DNA of 64,000 nt from Antarctobacter aquimaris (GCF_900184945.1 NZ_FXYF01000006.1:124001-188000), one strand, 5' to 3'. Positions 37,703 to 47,461 are shown, counted from the first letter of the stretch. Made by a program: numbers and translations. The notes: generated by a model not told the origin, from the letters alone.

Positions 37703-37709
37703 CCGCCCG
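37686..37709 (-). terminator. Terminator between convergent acetyltransferase and VPLPA-CTERM genes
   Basis: CGGGCG (37690-37695) and CGCCCG (37704-37709) pair across an 8-base loop that contains the acetyltransferase stop codon. On the minus strand the stem is followed by TTTTCG, so it mainly serves the leftward gene. Confidence 0.55.
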
Positions 37710-37737
37710 CTTGAGACCCGTGAATCGGGATGCTGTG

Positions 37738-38391
37738 TCAGGCAGCCTTGCGGCGACGGGCGGCAAGGCCCAGACCGCCCAGGGCGGCCAAAAGAAGAGG
37801 CAAGCCTGCGGGGACCGGCACCGGCGACGGCGGCGGTGCCGCGTTGAAGTAGAGATCGTCCACAACCGTGTACAGGCTCACATCGGTCCCAGACCCGTAG
37901 CGGATCGACACGCTTGTGACCAACTCGTCGCTGACAAAGCCAATGAACTGGTCAACGGCGTCGTTCATGTTCGCGGCCACGGAAATCGACCCCAGAGCGC
38001 CGCCAACGCCAAAGATGTCCAGTACGGCACTGAATGCCCCTGAGCAGCAGGTGTCATCGTTGCCGAAGAACATGCCGACCGAGGACACGGCGGAGGCAAA
38101 GGTGAACGTGATCGCGCGTGGAAAGGTGGCCGTTGTGAGGCCCGTAGTGCCGCTGGGAAATGACGGGGCATAACCCAGGTTCGCCAGGGTCAGAGCGCCG
38201 GAAGACGAGGCGGTCACACCTGGCACGAGTGCCAGGTCATCGAAGGTTTCAAGGGTGTAAGGCCCTTGTGTCAGTCCCGCGACCGACCCGACTTGAACAA
38301 CGGCAGCACTTGCTGTGCTGGCTGCAAGCAGTAGGCCAAAGACCGCTCCTGCAAATCTACGTACACTCACTTGGTTTCCCCCATTTGACAT
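37738..38391 (-). CDS. VPLPA-CTERM sorting domain-containing surface protein
   Basis: This roughly 217-residue exported protein has a signal peptide (RRFAGAVFGLLLAASTASA). The C-terminal tripartite signal is a VPVPAGLP motif, a short hydrophobic helix (LLLAALGGLGLA) and a basic tail (ARRRKAA). This is the VPLPA-CTERM variant of PEP-CTERM, processed by a rhodobacterial exosortase. The middle is low in charge and rich in Ser, Thr, Gly and Val, typical of matrix-type proteins of unknown function. ATG at 38391 or GTG at 38370 (better spaced after GGGGGA) could be the start. No exosortase gene is in the window. Confidence 0.8.
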   Translation of the reverse strand: MSNGGNQVSVRRFAGAVFGLLLAASTASAAVVQVGSVAGLTQGPYTLETFDDLALVPGVTASSSGALTLANLGYAPSFPSGTTGLTTATFPRAITFTFASAVSSVGMFFGNDDTCCSGAFSAVLDIFGVGGALGSISVAANMNDAVDQFIGFVSDELVTSVSIRYGSGTDVSLYTVVDDLYFNAAPPPSPVPVPAGLPLLLAALGGLGLAARRRKAA

Positions 38392-38689
38392 TGTCTTCAA
38401 CCTGGAAAGACGTCCGCATAGCCTAGAATTCCGCGTTCGGATCCGCCAAGCCCTTTTTGGGGAATCCATCGACTATCAGCATTTAATACAACATTGAGGT
38501 GTATGGCCGCGCATTTACCCAGGTTTTCCGTGCATTAACCATGGCATTGGGGATTCGACCTCTGACTCCGGGACAGGTTTTTCGCGCCGTCCGAATCGAT
38601 GGTCGCGAATATCGAAAATCCCTCGGTCCTGTGCAGGTCGCACTTGGCGGTAGCCCGTGCAGGGGGGGATTGGGCCGAAAACGTCCGCG

Positions 38690-38913
38690 AAGTTGCAATG
38701 CGGACCGGCGACTTCGGCCATCCTGGATTCGAAGTCGGCGTGGCCCTGCGCCAGCACCTTGGATCCGCCACTGAACTGGGCGGCGCACCTCGCCCCCGAC
38801 CTCATTCCCTTCAACCAGGGACGCGTGACCATCGGCAGGGTCTGCCGGGTCGCCCACCTCCCGCGCTCGAGTCCGGCGATGTCGCTGCGTTGCAGCATCA
38901 CGCGCTCCGCTGA
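38690..38913 (+). pseudogene. Remnant of a CatB-type acetyltransferase with internal deletion
   Basis: The stretch matches two separate parts of the intact acetyltransferase gene at 37016-37702. The first match covers the segment ending GTCGCCCAC (38849-38857 here, 37247-37255 there), and translates LNWAAHLAPDLIPFNQGRVTIG against QDWATRLAPYLFPFSQERLSLG. The second covers the end of the gene, with GCGATGTCGC-GCGTTGCAGCA shared. About 355 bases in between, which encode the catalytic histidine and the hexapeptide repeats, are missing, and the frame is broken. It is a non-functional duplicate. Confidence 0.7.
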
Positions 38914-38932
38914 CCCCGCCCGAAACGCAAGG

Positions 38933-38957
38933 AGGGCGCCCGCAACAGGCGCCCTCA
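38933..38957. terminator. Hairpin upstream of the TGTACA palindromes
   Basis: GAGGGCGCC and GGCGCCCTC form a perfect 9-bp stem with a 7-base loop. No U-tract follows on either strand. It may mark the end of the lost acetyltransferase copy or of the leftward SulP transcript. Confidence 0.45.
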
Positions 38958-38970
38958 CCCCGTCAGGCGG

Positions 38971-39022
38971 GTTTTGTACAAAACGACATTTTTCGCGTAC
39001 AAGACGTACCTTTTGTACAAAA
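38971..39022. promoter_or_regulatory. Pair of perfect TTTTGTACAAAA palindromes
   Basis: Two copies of TTTTGTACAAAA (38972-38983 and 39011-39022) lie 39 bases apart, with a related GTACAAGACGTAC between them. They look like binding sites for a dimeric regulator, but no gene start faces them closely: SulP ends just to the right. Confidence 0.5.
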
Positions 39023-39033
39023 CCGCGGCGCGC

Positions 39034-40662
39034 TCAGTGCCCGCCCAGGATGCCGGTCCGCACGTTGTAATCGACCGCCAGTTCGTAGTCCGGGTCGTCG
39101 TCGGAATCGACCATCAGGTGCCCGGCCTTGTTCAGCAGGCGGTGACAGTCGCGGCTGAGGTGGCGCAGCTGGATCTGCTTGCCCGCCGCCTCGTATTTGC
39201 CCGCCACGGCCTCGATCGCCTGCAACGCGGACTGGTCCACCACGCGGCTGTCGTCAAAGTCGACGATCACCACCGAAGGGTCCTCATCCACTTGGAAAAG
39301 CTCGGCAAATCCGTCCGCCGAGCCAAAGAACAGCGGCCCCTGCACCTGGTAGACCTTGGCGCCCTCGGGGGTGATGTAGGTCTTGGCATGGATGCGCCGC
39401 GCATTGTTCCAGGCATAGGCCAGCGCCGAGACGATGACGCCCACGACCACAGCGACCGCGAGGTCCTCCATCACCGTGACCACGGTCACCAGGATGATGA
39501 CAAAGGCGTCCATCAGCGGGACTTTCGTCAATATTTTCAACGAGTTCCAGGCAAAAGTTCCGATCACCACCATGAACATCACCCCCACCAGCGCGGCCAG
39601 CGGGATCAGCTCGATCATCGGCGCGGCGAACAGGATGAAGATCAGCAGGAACAGCGCCGCCGCGATCCCGGCAATGCGCGTGCGCGCGCCGGATTTCACG
39701 TTGATCATCGACTGGCCGATCATCGCGCAGCCGCCCATGCCGCCAAAGAAACCCGTCAGCAGGTTGGCCGCACCCTGGGCGATGCATTCCTGGCTGGCGC
39801 CGCCGCGCTGGCCGGTCATCTCGCCCACCAGGTTCAGCGTCAGCAGCGATTCGATCAGCCCGATGGCCGCCAGGATCACCGCATAAGGCAGAATGATTTC
39901 AAAGGTTTCCAACGTGAAAGGCACCATGGGAATGTGGAACTGCGGCAGCCCGCCCTGGATCGAGGCCAGGTCGCCGACGCGCGGCACCTCGAGGCCAAAG
40001 CCGATCACCAGCGCCGCCACAACGGCGATTCCGGCCAGCGGCGCGGGCACCACGCGGCTGATGCGCGGCATGATCCAGATGATCGCCATGGTCAGCGCCG
40101 TCAGCCCCAGCATCAGGATCAGCGGCCCGCCCGACAGCCATTCGCCCCCGCTCATGCCGTGCCCGGTGTTGACCATCGTGCCCGGCACCTTGAACTGGCC
40201 CAGCTGCGCCAGGAAAATGACGATGGCCAAGCCATTGACAAAGCCCAACATTACCGGATGCGGCACCAGCCGGATGAACTTGCCCCATTGCAGCACCCCG
40301 GCGATCAATTGCAGCAGGCCCATCAGCACGACGGTGGCAAACAGGTATTCCACCCCGTGCTGCGCCACCAGCGCCACCATGACCACCGCCAGCGCCCCCG
40401 TCGCGCCAGAGATCATCCCCGGCCGCCCGCCAAACACCGCCGTCACCAGCCCCACCAGGAAGGCCGCATAGAGCCCCACCAGCGGATGCACCCCGGCGAC
40501 AAAGGCAAAGGCCACCGCCTCGGGCACCAGCGCCAGCGCAACGGTCAGCCCCGCCAGCAGTTCGATCCGCAACCGGCCGGGGGTGAACTCCACCTGCGAC
40601 ATCAACGACAGATCGGGCAACGCAAGACGATCGGCGAAACTCGCCAGGATGGCTTTCTTCAT
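39034..40662 (-). CDS. SulP family anion transporter with STAS domain
   Basis: This 542-residue membrane transporter has about 12-14 hydrophobic segments. It shows the SulP stretches VPEAVAFAFVAGV, GATGALAVVMVALV, and GFFGGMGGCAMIGQSMINVKSG. The C-terminal STAS domain (about residues 430-540) shows VVIVDFDDSRVVDQSALQAIEAV. Family members move sulfate, bicarbonate or dicarboxylates, often with sodium or protons; the substrate cannot be decided here. The start at 40662 (MKKAILASF) is preferred, with AAAGGA upstream. It stands alone. Confidence 0.9.
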   Translation of the reverse strand: MKKAILASFADRLALPDLSLMSQVEFTPGRLRIELLAGLTVALALVPEAVAFAFVAGVHPLVGLYAAFLVGLVTAVFGGRPGMISGATGALAVVMVALVAQHGVEYLFATVVLMGLLQLIAGVLQWGKFIRLVPHPVMLGFVNGLAIVIFLAQLGQFKVPGTMVNTGHGMSGGEWLSGGPLILMLGLTALTMAIIWIMPRISRVVPAPLAGIAVVAALVIGFGLEVPRVGDLASIQGGLPQFHIPMVPFTLETFEIILPYAVILAAIGLIESLLTLNLVGEMTGQRGGASQECIAQGAANLLTGFFGGMGGCAMIGQSMINVKSGARTRIAGIAAALFLLIFILFAAPMIELIPLAALVGVMFMVVIGTFAWNSLKILTKVPLMDAFVIILVTVVTVMEDLAVAVVVGVIVSALAYAWNNARRIHAKTYITPEGAKVYQVQGPLFFGSADGFAELFQVDEDPSVVIVDFDDSRVVDQSALQAIEAVAGKYEAAGKQIQLRHLSRDCHRLLNKAGHLMVDSDDDPDYELAVDYNVRTGILGGH

Positions 40663-40921
40663 CGGGGGTCCTTTCAATGCCGGGTCCCAGGGCAGCGCCC
40701 ACAAGGGGCACGCCGCACCGCAGCAAACGAATCCGTTTGGTCTGCCTTATCCCAATCCTTGGCAGTTTGCACGGATTTACTGCCCCCGCGCCCGGACGCA
40801 GGAGGCAAAGCACAGTGCGCGCGAAGGAATAATTTTTCCTGAAACTTTCCCGGCGCGCCGTCGTGAGTCCTGATGGACGCACCGAAAGCGGCGTCCGTTA
40901 ACCGATATGGAGGACGTCAGA

Positions 40922-41185
40922 ATGACCAGAACAGCAATTGCAGCCGCGCTTGCCCTGTCCCTCGTTGCAGGCCACGCAATGGCCAAGGCACACGATCAGG
41001 GTGTCGCCGACGGCGGCTATGTCCCGGGCGAACAGACCGGCGCAAAGACCGTGATCGATGCCCTCGAAGACGCCGGGGTGCTTGACGGCAAGGGCGTCTC
41101 GGCCGTCGTCAAGGGCGGCGCACGCGGCGACGCCGCCTCCGAGAGAAAGGGCGGCAACCGCGTGGTGCCGACCGTCAACGACTGA
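40922..41185 (+). CDS. Small exported protein of unknown function
   Basis: This 87-residue protein has a clear signal peptide (MTRTAIAAALALSLVAGHAMA). The mature part is about 66 residues, hydrophilic and rich in Gly, Asp and Lys, without cysteine. I do not recognise the family. GGAGG 8 bases before the ATG supports expression. It stands between the divergent SulP gene and mtnP and is not obviously part of an operon. Confidence 0.7.
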   Translation: MTRTAIAAALALSLVAGHAMAKAHDQGVADGGYVPGEQTGAKTVIDALEDAGVLDGKGVSAVVKGGARGDAASERKGGNRVVPTVND

Positions 41186-41302
41186 CGTGACACACCGGCC
41201 CCGGGCAAGACGTGCCCGGGTGCCTCGGCGGTGCATTGGCCTCTGGAACTTCACGGCGCGGCCCCCTACCCTGACTGCGAGCGGCAGCGGGGAGAGACAC
41301 GC

Positions 41303-42178
<876 letters not shown>

Positions 42179-42185
42179 CGTCGTC

Positions 42186-42869
42186 GTGTTGTCGCGCCTG
42201 CTCCTCGCTCTCGCGCTCCTGGCGGTTCCCCTCGCCGCCCCCGCGGCCGAGGACTTCATCGAGACGATCGGCCCGCTGAGCGACGAGGATTTCTACCGCC
42301 TCGTCGCCTGCGCCGCCCCGCCCGGCGGCCCCTGCGACAAGAAGATGGTCCACTGGAGCACGGCCCGCCCGCTGCGCGTCCAGCTGACCCGGATCGACCC
42401 CGCCTTCCTCGGCGGCAAGCAGAAACGCGCCCGCGCCGCGCTGACCCGCGCCGTGCGCTACATCAACCGCGTCGGCGCCGGCATCGCGCTGACCGAGGTC
42501 CCCGAGGGTGCCGAGGCCGACATCCGCATCTACCTGGTCGACACCGACGGCACGGCGCCGATCAGCGGCACCGGCATCAAGGGCGTCGACGGCACCACCG
42601 TCACCGGCGCGCGGGTGATCGTCTGGTCGCGCAGCGACAGCCAGCTGATCCAGCGCGCGCAGATCGTCTTTGGCACCCGGCTGCACATCCGCCACTACGA
42701 ATCCGCGATGATCGAGGAGCTTACCCAAGCGCTTGGCCTGTTGACCGACATCCGCAACCCGGATTACCTCGGCAAATCGGTGTTCTCGCAGGACGACAAC
42801 CTGTCCAAGGACCTCGGCCCGCAGGACGTCATGGCGCTGCGCCGCCACTACCCGCCAAAGGAGCGATGA
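42186..42869 (+). CDS. DUF2927 domain-containing exported protein
   Basis: This 227-residue protein has a short signal peptide (LLLALALLAVPLAAPAAA-like N-terminus). The body fits DUF2927, with the PLRVQLTRIDPAFLGGKQ and IYLVDTDG segments and a metalloprotease-like region IEELTQALGLLTDIRNPDYLGKSVFSQDDNLSKDLGPQDVMALRRHY. The last part resembles the zinc-binding end of metzincin-like proteases with the histidines lost or altered. Function is unknown. GTG at 42186 is the likely start; its stop overlaps the LysE gene start. Confidence 0.78.
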   Translation: MLSRLLLALALLAVPLAAPAAEDFIETIGPLSDEDFYRLVACAAPPGGPCDKKMVHWSTARPLRVQLTRIDPAFLGGKQKRARAALTRAVRYINRVGAGIALTEVPEGAEADIRIYLVDTDGTAPISGTGIKGVDGTTVTGARVIVWSRSDSQLIQRAQIVFGTRLHIRHYESAMIEELTQALGLLTDIRNPDYLGKSVFSQDDNLSKDLGPQDVMALRRHYPPKER

Positions 42870-43489
42870 TGGACCTCAGTCTCTGGCTCGCCTTCGTGGC
42901 CGCCTCGACGGCGCTGCTGCTGATCCCCGGCCCGACCGTGCTGCTGGTGCTGTCCTACGCCCTCGGCAAGGGCCGCCCGGTGGCGCTGGCCTCGGCGGCC
43001 GGCGTCGCCAGCGGCGATTTCCTCGCCATGTCGCTGTCGCTGGCCGGGCTGGGCGCGCTGGTCGCGGCGTCGGCCACGCTCTTCACCGCGCTGAAATGGG
43101 TTGGCGCGGGCTACCTGGTCTGGCTGGGCATCCGGCTGATCCGCTCCGCCCCGCGCGACGGGCTGACCCTGCCCTCCGCCGCCGTCTCGGCGCGCGGCGT
43201 CTACCTGCACACCCTGACCGTGACCGCGCTCAACCCCAAAAGCATCGCCTTCTTCATCGCCTTTGTGCCACAGTTCGTGACACCCGGCGCGCCGCTGCTG
43301 CCGCAGTTTGCGATCCTGGTCGCCAGCTTCGTCGCGCTGGCCGCGCTGAACGCGCTGGCCTACGCGCTCGCCGCCGACCGGCTGCGCCGCACCATCTCGC
43401 GCCCCGCCGTGCTGGCGGGGTTGACCCGCGCCGGCGGCGCCACGCTGATCGGCATGGGTCTCCTGACCGCCACGCTGCGCCGCGCCTGA
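42869..43489 (+). CDS. LysE family amino-acid exporter
   Basis: This 206-residue inner-membrane protein has about five to six membrane segments and the RhtB/LysE motif LLIPGPTVLLVLSYALGKG near residues 18-36. TALNPKSIAFFIAFVPQFV lies mid-protein. Members export amino acids or homoserine-lactone-like compounds. AGGAG lies 5 bases before the ATG at 42869. The substrate is unknown. Confidence 0.87.
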   Translation: MDLSLWLAFVAASTALLLIPGPTVLLVLSYALGKGRPVALASAAGVASGDFLAMSLSLAGLGALVAASATLFTALKWVGAGYLVWLGIRLIRSAPRDGLTLPSAAVSARGVYLHTLTVTALNPKSIAFFIAFVPQFVTPGAPLLPQFAILVASFVALAALNALAYALAADRLRRTISRPAVLAGLTRAGGATLIGMGLLTATLRRA

Positions 43490-43536
43490 CGCCCGCCCTC
43501 AGGCCCTCCCCCCCCTGACCACACCAAGGAGCGGAC

Positions 43537-44076
43537 ATGCCCCGCAAGACCGAGATCAAGGACTACATCCGCACCATCGTCGATTTCCCGCACGAGGGGA
43601 TCCTGTTCCGCGACGTGACCACGCTGTTCGCCGACCCGCGCGGCTTCCGCATGGCGATCGACCAGCTGCTGCTGCCCTACGCCGGGGTGCGCTTTGACAA
43701 GGTGGTGGGCCTCGAGGCGCGCGGCTTCATTCTCGGCGGCGCGGTGGCGCATCAGCTCTCCGCCGGCTTCGTGCCGGTCCGCAAGAAAGGCAAGCTGCCC
43801 GGCGCGGTGATCTCCGAGGAATACCAGCTGGAGTACGGCGAGGCGGTGGTCGAGATCCACGACGATGCCATCGAGGCGGGCGAAAAGGTGCTGCTGGTCG
43901 ACGACCTGCTGGCCACCGGCGGCACCGCCGAGGCCGGCATCAAGCTGATCGAGCGGCTGGGCGGCGAGATCATCGGCTGCGCCTTCGTGATCGACCTGCC
44001 CGACCTCGGCGGCCGCAAGCGGCTCGAGGCGATGGGCATGGACGTGCACGCGCTCTGCGCCTTCGAGGGGCTCTGA
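43537..44076 (+). CDS. apt: Adenine phosphoribosyltransferase
   Basis: This 179-residue enzyme makes AMP from adenine and PRPP. The PRPP-binding motif is [18 protein letters not shown] (about residues 110-127). [20 protein letters not shown] and the N-terminal [21 protein letters not shown] are typical. It completes methylthioadenosine salvage together with mtnP. Confidence 0.95.
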   Translation: MPRKTEIKDYIRTIVDFPHEGILFRDVTTLFADPRGFRMAIDQLLLPYAGVRFDKVVGLEARGFILGGAVAHQLSAGFVPVRKKGKLPGAVISEEYQLEYGEAVVEIHDDAIEAGEKVLLVDDLLATGGTAEAGIKLIERLGGEIIGCAFVIDLPDLGGRKRLEAMGMDVHALCAFEGL

Positions 44077-44123
44077 GCGCCACGGCAGAGGCTTCTTCTG
44101 GCGTGAAATATCCCGGGGGAGCC

Positions 44124-44220
44124 CCGGACCCCGTCCGGTGCGGGGGCAGCGCCCCCCGCCGGAGGTCTTGCGCCCCGCGCAAGGCCGACAGAACCGGCGC
44201 GCGCCGCAAGGCGCGCACCG
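44124..44220. repeat. Cluster of hairpins between convergent apt and phaZ
   Basis: Four inverted repeats follow one another: CCGGAC-CCC-GTCCGG (44124-44138), GCGGGGGC-AGC-GCCCCC (44140-44156), CTTGCGC-CCC-GCGCAAG (44167-44183), and CGGCGCGCGCC-GCAA-GGCGCGCACCG (44195-44220, one mismatch). The last ends 5 bases from the phaZ stop. Together they probably terminate both convergent transcripts. The preceding GAAATATCCCGGGGG resembles a dispersed intergenic element I recall from roseobacters. Confidence 0.6.
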
Positions 44221-44225
44221 ATGGA

Positions 44226-45509
44226 TCAGCGGTGATCGGCCAGATTGACGGTCTTCGACTTGGCCCTGGCCGACGTGTCGCCGGAATTGGCGTCGATGAA
44301 CTCCAGCACCAGCGGGCGGATGTTGTTGCGCCAGCTCTTGCCGGCGAAGATGCCGTAGTGCCCTGCGCCCTCCTCCACGTGGCTGGCCTTCTTCTCGTCC
44401 GGCAGGCCGGTGCAGAGGTCCAGCGCCGCGACGCATTGGCCGGGGGCCGAGATATCGTCCTTGGAGCCTTCCACCGTCTTGACCGCCACGCGGGTGATCG
44501 CGCCGATGTCCACCTTGTGACCGGCGACGACAAACGCGTTCTGCGCGATCTCGCGGTTCTTGAAGACCCGCTCGACCGTCGACAGGTAGAACTCCGCCGG
44601 CATGTCCATGACGGCCAGGTACTCGTCGTAGAACCGGTTGTGCGCGTCGTGGTCCGACGCCTCGCCCCGCGACACGCGCAGGATCTGGTCGCGGAAGGCG
44701 GCGGAATGCCGGTCGCCGTTCATCGACATGAAGGACGCCAGCTGCAACAGCCCCGGGTAGACCATCCGCCCCACGCCCTTGTACTTGAACCCGACGCGCT
44801 GGATCATCGTCTCTTCGAGCTGGCCCATGGTCACGCGGCGGCCAAAGTCGGTGACGTCGGTGGGGGTCGCGTCCGGGTCGATCGGTCCGCCGATCAGCGT
44901 CAGCGTGCGCGGCTGCGCCTCGGGGTCCTGCTCGGCCAAGTAGGCAGTCGCCGCCAGCGTCAGCGGCGCGGGCTGGCAGACCGCGATCACATGCGTGTCC
45001 GGCCCCAGGTGGCGCATGAAATCGACCAGGTAGAGCGTATAATCCTCGATGTCGAACTTGCCCGCCGACACCGGGATGTCGCGCGCGTTGTGCCAGTCGG
45101 TGATGTAGACCTCGCAGTTGACGAGCAGCGACTTGACGGTCGAGCGCAGCAAGGTGGCGTAGTGGCCCGACATCGGCGCCACCAGCAGGATCTTGCGCGG
45201 CTGCTCGGCGCGGCCGGCCACGTTGAAGTGCAGCAGGTTGCCGAACGGCTTTTCCACCACGGTGGCGATGTCGACAAGGTGATCCTTGCCGTCCTCGCAG
45301 GTGAAGGTGCGGATGCCCCAGTCCGGCTTGACCACCATGCGTTCAAAGGTACGTTCGGTTACTGCGCCCCAGGCCGCCATCCAGGCCAGCGCGGGATTCG
45401 GAACAGCCGCAAAAAACGGGTACGAGGCAACGGTCCGGGCTGTCGCACCCAGCCAGGCGTTGGTGTTGCGGATACTCTCCATCAGGTCATACGTCGCCAT
45501 GTAGCGCAC
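44226..45509 (-). CDS. phaZ: Intracellular polyhydroxyalkanoate depolymerase
   Basis: This 427-residue depolymerase of the PhaZ1 type breaks down native PHB granules. The probable nucleophile is the cysteine in VIAVCQPAPLTL, with Asp in VEGSKDDISAPGQ and His in EEGAGHYGIFAGKSWRN completing the triad. The N-terminus YDLMESIRNTNAWLGATA is typical. GTG at 45509 has AAGGAG at 8 bases; in-frame alternatives are ATG 45500 and GTG 45518. It is divergent from phaC, sharing a 134-base promoter region. Confidence 0.93.
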   Translation of the reverse strand: MRYMATYDLMESIRNTNAWLGATARTVASYPFFAAVPNPALAWMAAWGAVTERTFERMVVKPDWGIRTFTCEDGKDHLVDIATVVEKPFGNLLHFNVAGRAEQPRKILLVAPMSGHYATLLRSTVKSLLVNCEVYITDWHNARDIPVSAGKFDIEDYTLYLVDFMRHLGPDTHVIAVCQPAPLTLAATAYLAEQDPEAQPRTLTLIGGPIDPDATPTDVTDFGRRVTMGQLEETMIQRVGFKYKGVGRMVYPGLLQLASFMSMNGDRHSAAFRDQILRVSRGEASDHDAHNRFYDEYLAVMDMPAEFYLSTVERVFKNREIAQNAFVVAGHKVDIGAITRVAVKTVEGSKDDISAPGQCVAALDLCTGLPDEKKASHVEEGAGHYGIFAGKSWRNNIRPLVLEFIDANSGDTSARAKSKTVNLADHR

Positions 45510-45643
45510 GTTCGGCACTCCTTATTTCGTTCCACGGGGGCCAGCGGAAACCGCCTGCCCGAACCCGAGCCAATTCGTCGCTTTGCCCCCCAACGCCCAC
45601 GACGGTATGCTGCACTTGCGAAGGATAGGGGGAAATCAATCCA
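45510..45643. promoter_or_regulatory. Divergent phaZ/phaC promoter region
   Basis: This 134-base region must hold both promoters. It contains CTGCACTTGCG at about 45609-45619, only a half match to the PhaR operator, so PhaR control of these two genes is less clear than for the phasins. TAAGGAG (phaZ) and AGGGGG-type (phaC) ribosome sites lie at its ends. Confidence 0.4.
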
Positions 45644-47446
45644 ATGACAACGAACGAGGTTGCCGCAGGCGAAAGCCGTGCGCGGCTCGAAAAGAATCTG
45701 GAGCGGGTCGAAGAGCTGAGCAAGCGACTCGTCGGAGCCCTGACCCGCCGCCACCCGACGCCGCCCGCACTGAACGGACCTGACAGCGCGCTCTATACCA
45801 AGGCGGCGCAGGCCTACATGCAGGAGTGGATGACCAACCCGGCCAAGCTGCTGGAACAGCAGGTCAGCTTCTGGGGCAAGACGGTCACGCAGTTCGTCGA
45901 GGCGCAACAGACCCTGGCCAGGGGCAAGCTGCAGGCGCCCGAGGATCCGGGGCCCAGCGACAAGCGCTTCAAGAACCCGCTCTGGGACACCCACCCCTAT
46001 TTCAACTTCGTCAAGAAGCAGTACCTGCTGAACGCCGAGACCATTCAGAACGCGATCGACGCGATCGAGGACATGGACGAAAAGGAAAAGCGCCGCCTGC
46101 GCTTTTTCAGCCAGCAGATCGTCGACATGTTCGCCCCGACGAACTTTCTCGCCACCAACCCCGATGCGCTGATGAAGGCGGTCGAGACCGAGGGCGACAG
46201 CCTGGTGCGCGGGCTCGAGAACCTGGTCAATGACCTCGAGGCCAACAACGGCGAACTGGTCGTGCGGCTGGCCGACGAAAGCGCCTTCGAGATCGGCGAG
46301 AACATTGCCACCGCCCAGGGCGAGGTGATCTATCGCAACCGCATGATGGAGGTGATCCAGTACAGCCCGACCACCGACGAGGTGCATGAGACGCCCGTCG
46401 TGCTGTTCCCGCCGTGGATCAACAAGTTCTACATCCTCGACCTGAAGCCGCAGAACAGCCTGATCCGCTGGGTCGTGGACCAGGGCTATACCCTGTTCGT
46501 GGTCAGCTGGATCAACCCCGACGTCAAGTACCGCGACATCGGTCTCGAGGAATACGTCGAAGAGGGTTTCCTCAAGGCGATCGAGGTCGCCAAGGACGTC
46601 TGCGACACCGACAAGGTCAACGCGGTCGGCTATTGCATCGCCGGCACCACGCTGAGCCTGACGCTGGCACTGATGAAGAAACGCGGCGACAAGTCGGTCA
46701 AGTCCGCCACCTTCTTCACCGCGCTCACCGACTTCAGCGACCAGGGTGAATTCACCCCGTTCCTGCAGGACGATTTCGCCGACGGGATCGAGCAGGAGAT
46801 CGCCCAGGAAGGTGTGCTGCCCTCCTTCATCATGGCGCGCACCTTCTCGTTCCTGCGCTCGAACGACCTGGTCTATGGCCCGGCGATCCGCTCCTACATG
46901 ATGGGCGAGACGCCGCCCGCCTTCGACCTGCTGTACTGGAACGGCGACGGCGCCAACCTGCCGGGCAAGATGTTCAGCCAGTACCTGCGCGGCCTGTGCC
47001 AGCGCAACGAGTTCGCCGAGGGGACGTTCCGGATGTTCGGCGAGACCCTCAGCGTCAAGGACGTGGACGTGCCGCTGATGTCCATCGCGACCGAGACGGA
47101 TCATATCGCCGCGGCGCGCGACGTGTTCCGCGGCGTGCAGATGATGGGTTCGCGCTCCAAGCACTATGTGATGGGCGAGTCGGGGCACATCGCCGGGATC
47201 GTCAATCCGCCGTCCAAGGCCAAGTACGGCCACTATGTGAACGACGACATGAGCGGCGATTTCGACTCGTGGAAGGCCGCCGCCGAGTACCGCCAGGGAT
47301 CCTGGTGGCCGCACTGGGAGGCCTGGCTGCGCAAGCGTTCGGGCAAGAAGGTGGCGGCGCGCGTGCCGGGTGATTCGGGCTACAAACCGCTGGCCCCGGC
47401 ACCGGGAACCTACGTGAAGATCAAGGCCGCCAAGCAAATTCAGTGA
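45644..47446 (+). CDS. phaC: Class I poly(R)-hydroxyalkanoic acid synthase
   Basis: This 600-residue synthase polymerises 3-hydroxyacyl-CoA into PHA at the granule surface. The lipase-like box VGYCIAGTTL holds the active-site cysteine, Cys331. PPWINKFYILDLKPQNS and NPDVKYRDIG are family motifs. The catalytic His is in KHYVMGESGHIAGIVNPPSK. The length is that of class I single-subunit enzymes for short-chain monomers. Two phasin genes follow. Confidence 0.96.
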   Translation: MTTNEVAAGESRARLEKNLERVEELSKRLVGALTRRHPTPPALNGPDSALYTKAAQAYMQEWMTNPAKLLEQQVSFWGKTVTQFVEAQQTLARGKLQAPEDPGPSDKRFKNPLWDTHPYFNFVKKQYLLNAETIQNAIDAIEDMDEKEKRRLRFFSQQIVDMFAPTNFLATNPDALMKAVETEGDSLVRGLENLVNDLEANNGELVVRLADESAFEIGENIATAQGEVIYRNRMMEVIQYSPTTDEVHETPVVLFPPWINKFYILDLKPQNSLIRWVVDQGYTLFVVSWINPDVKYRDIGLEEYVEEGFLKAIEVAKDVCDTDKVNAVGYCIAGTTLSLTLALMKKRGDKSVKSATFFTALTDFSDQGEFTPFLQDDFADGIEQEIAQEGVLPSFIMARTFSFLRSNDLVYGPAIRSYMMGETPPAFDLLYWNGDGANLPGKMFSQYLRGLCQRNEFAEGTFRMFGETLSVKDVDVPLMSIATETDHIAAARDVFRGVQMMGSRSKHYVMGESGHIAGIVNPPSKAKYGHYVNDDMSGDFDSWKAAAEYRQGSWWPHWEAWLRKRSGKKVAARVPGDSGYKPLAPAPGTYVKIKAAKQIQ

Positions 47447-47461
47447 CTTGCCGAATTGATG

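Larger units (their letters stand above)
38392..39033. other. Intergenic region between VPLPA-CTERM and SulP genes
   Basis: This 642-base gap contains an AT-rich promoter-like part upstream of the VPLPA-CTERM gene (38392-38545, including a TTAACCAT element at 38535-38542). It also contains a decayed acetyltransferase copy, a hairpin and two TTTTGTACAAAA palindromes, listed separately. No intact gene is seen. Confidence 0.6.

Noticed and set aside
45609-45619. CTGCACTTGCG before phaC as a PhaR operator
   Set aside because: Only one half-site fits, so I do not list it as an operator of its own.
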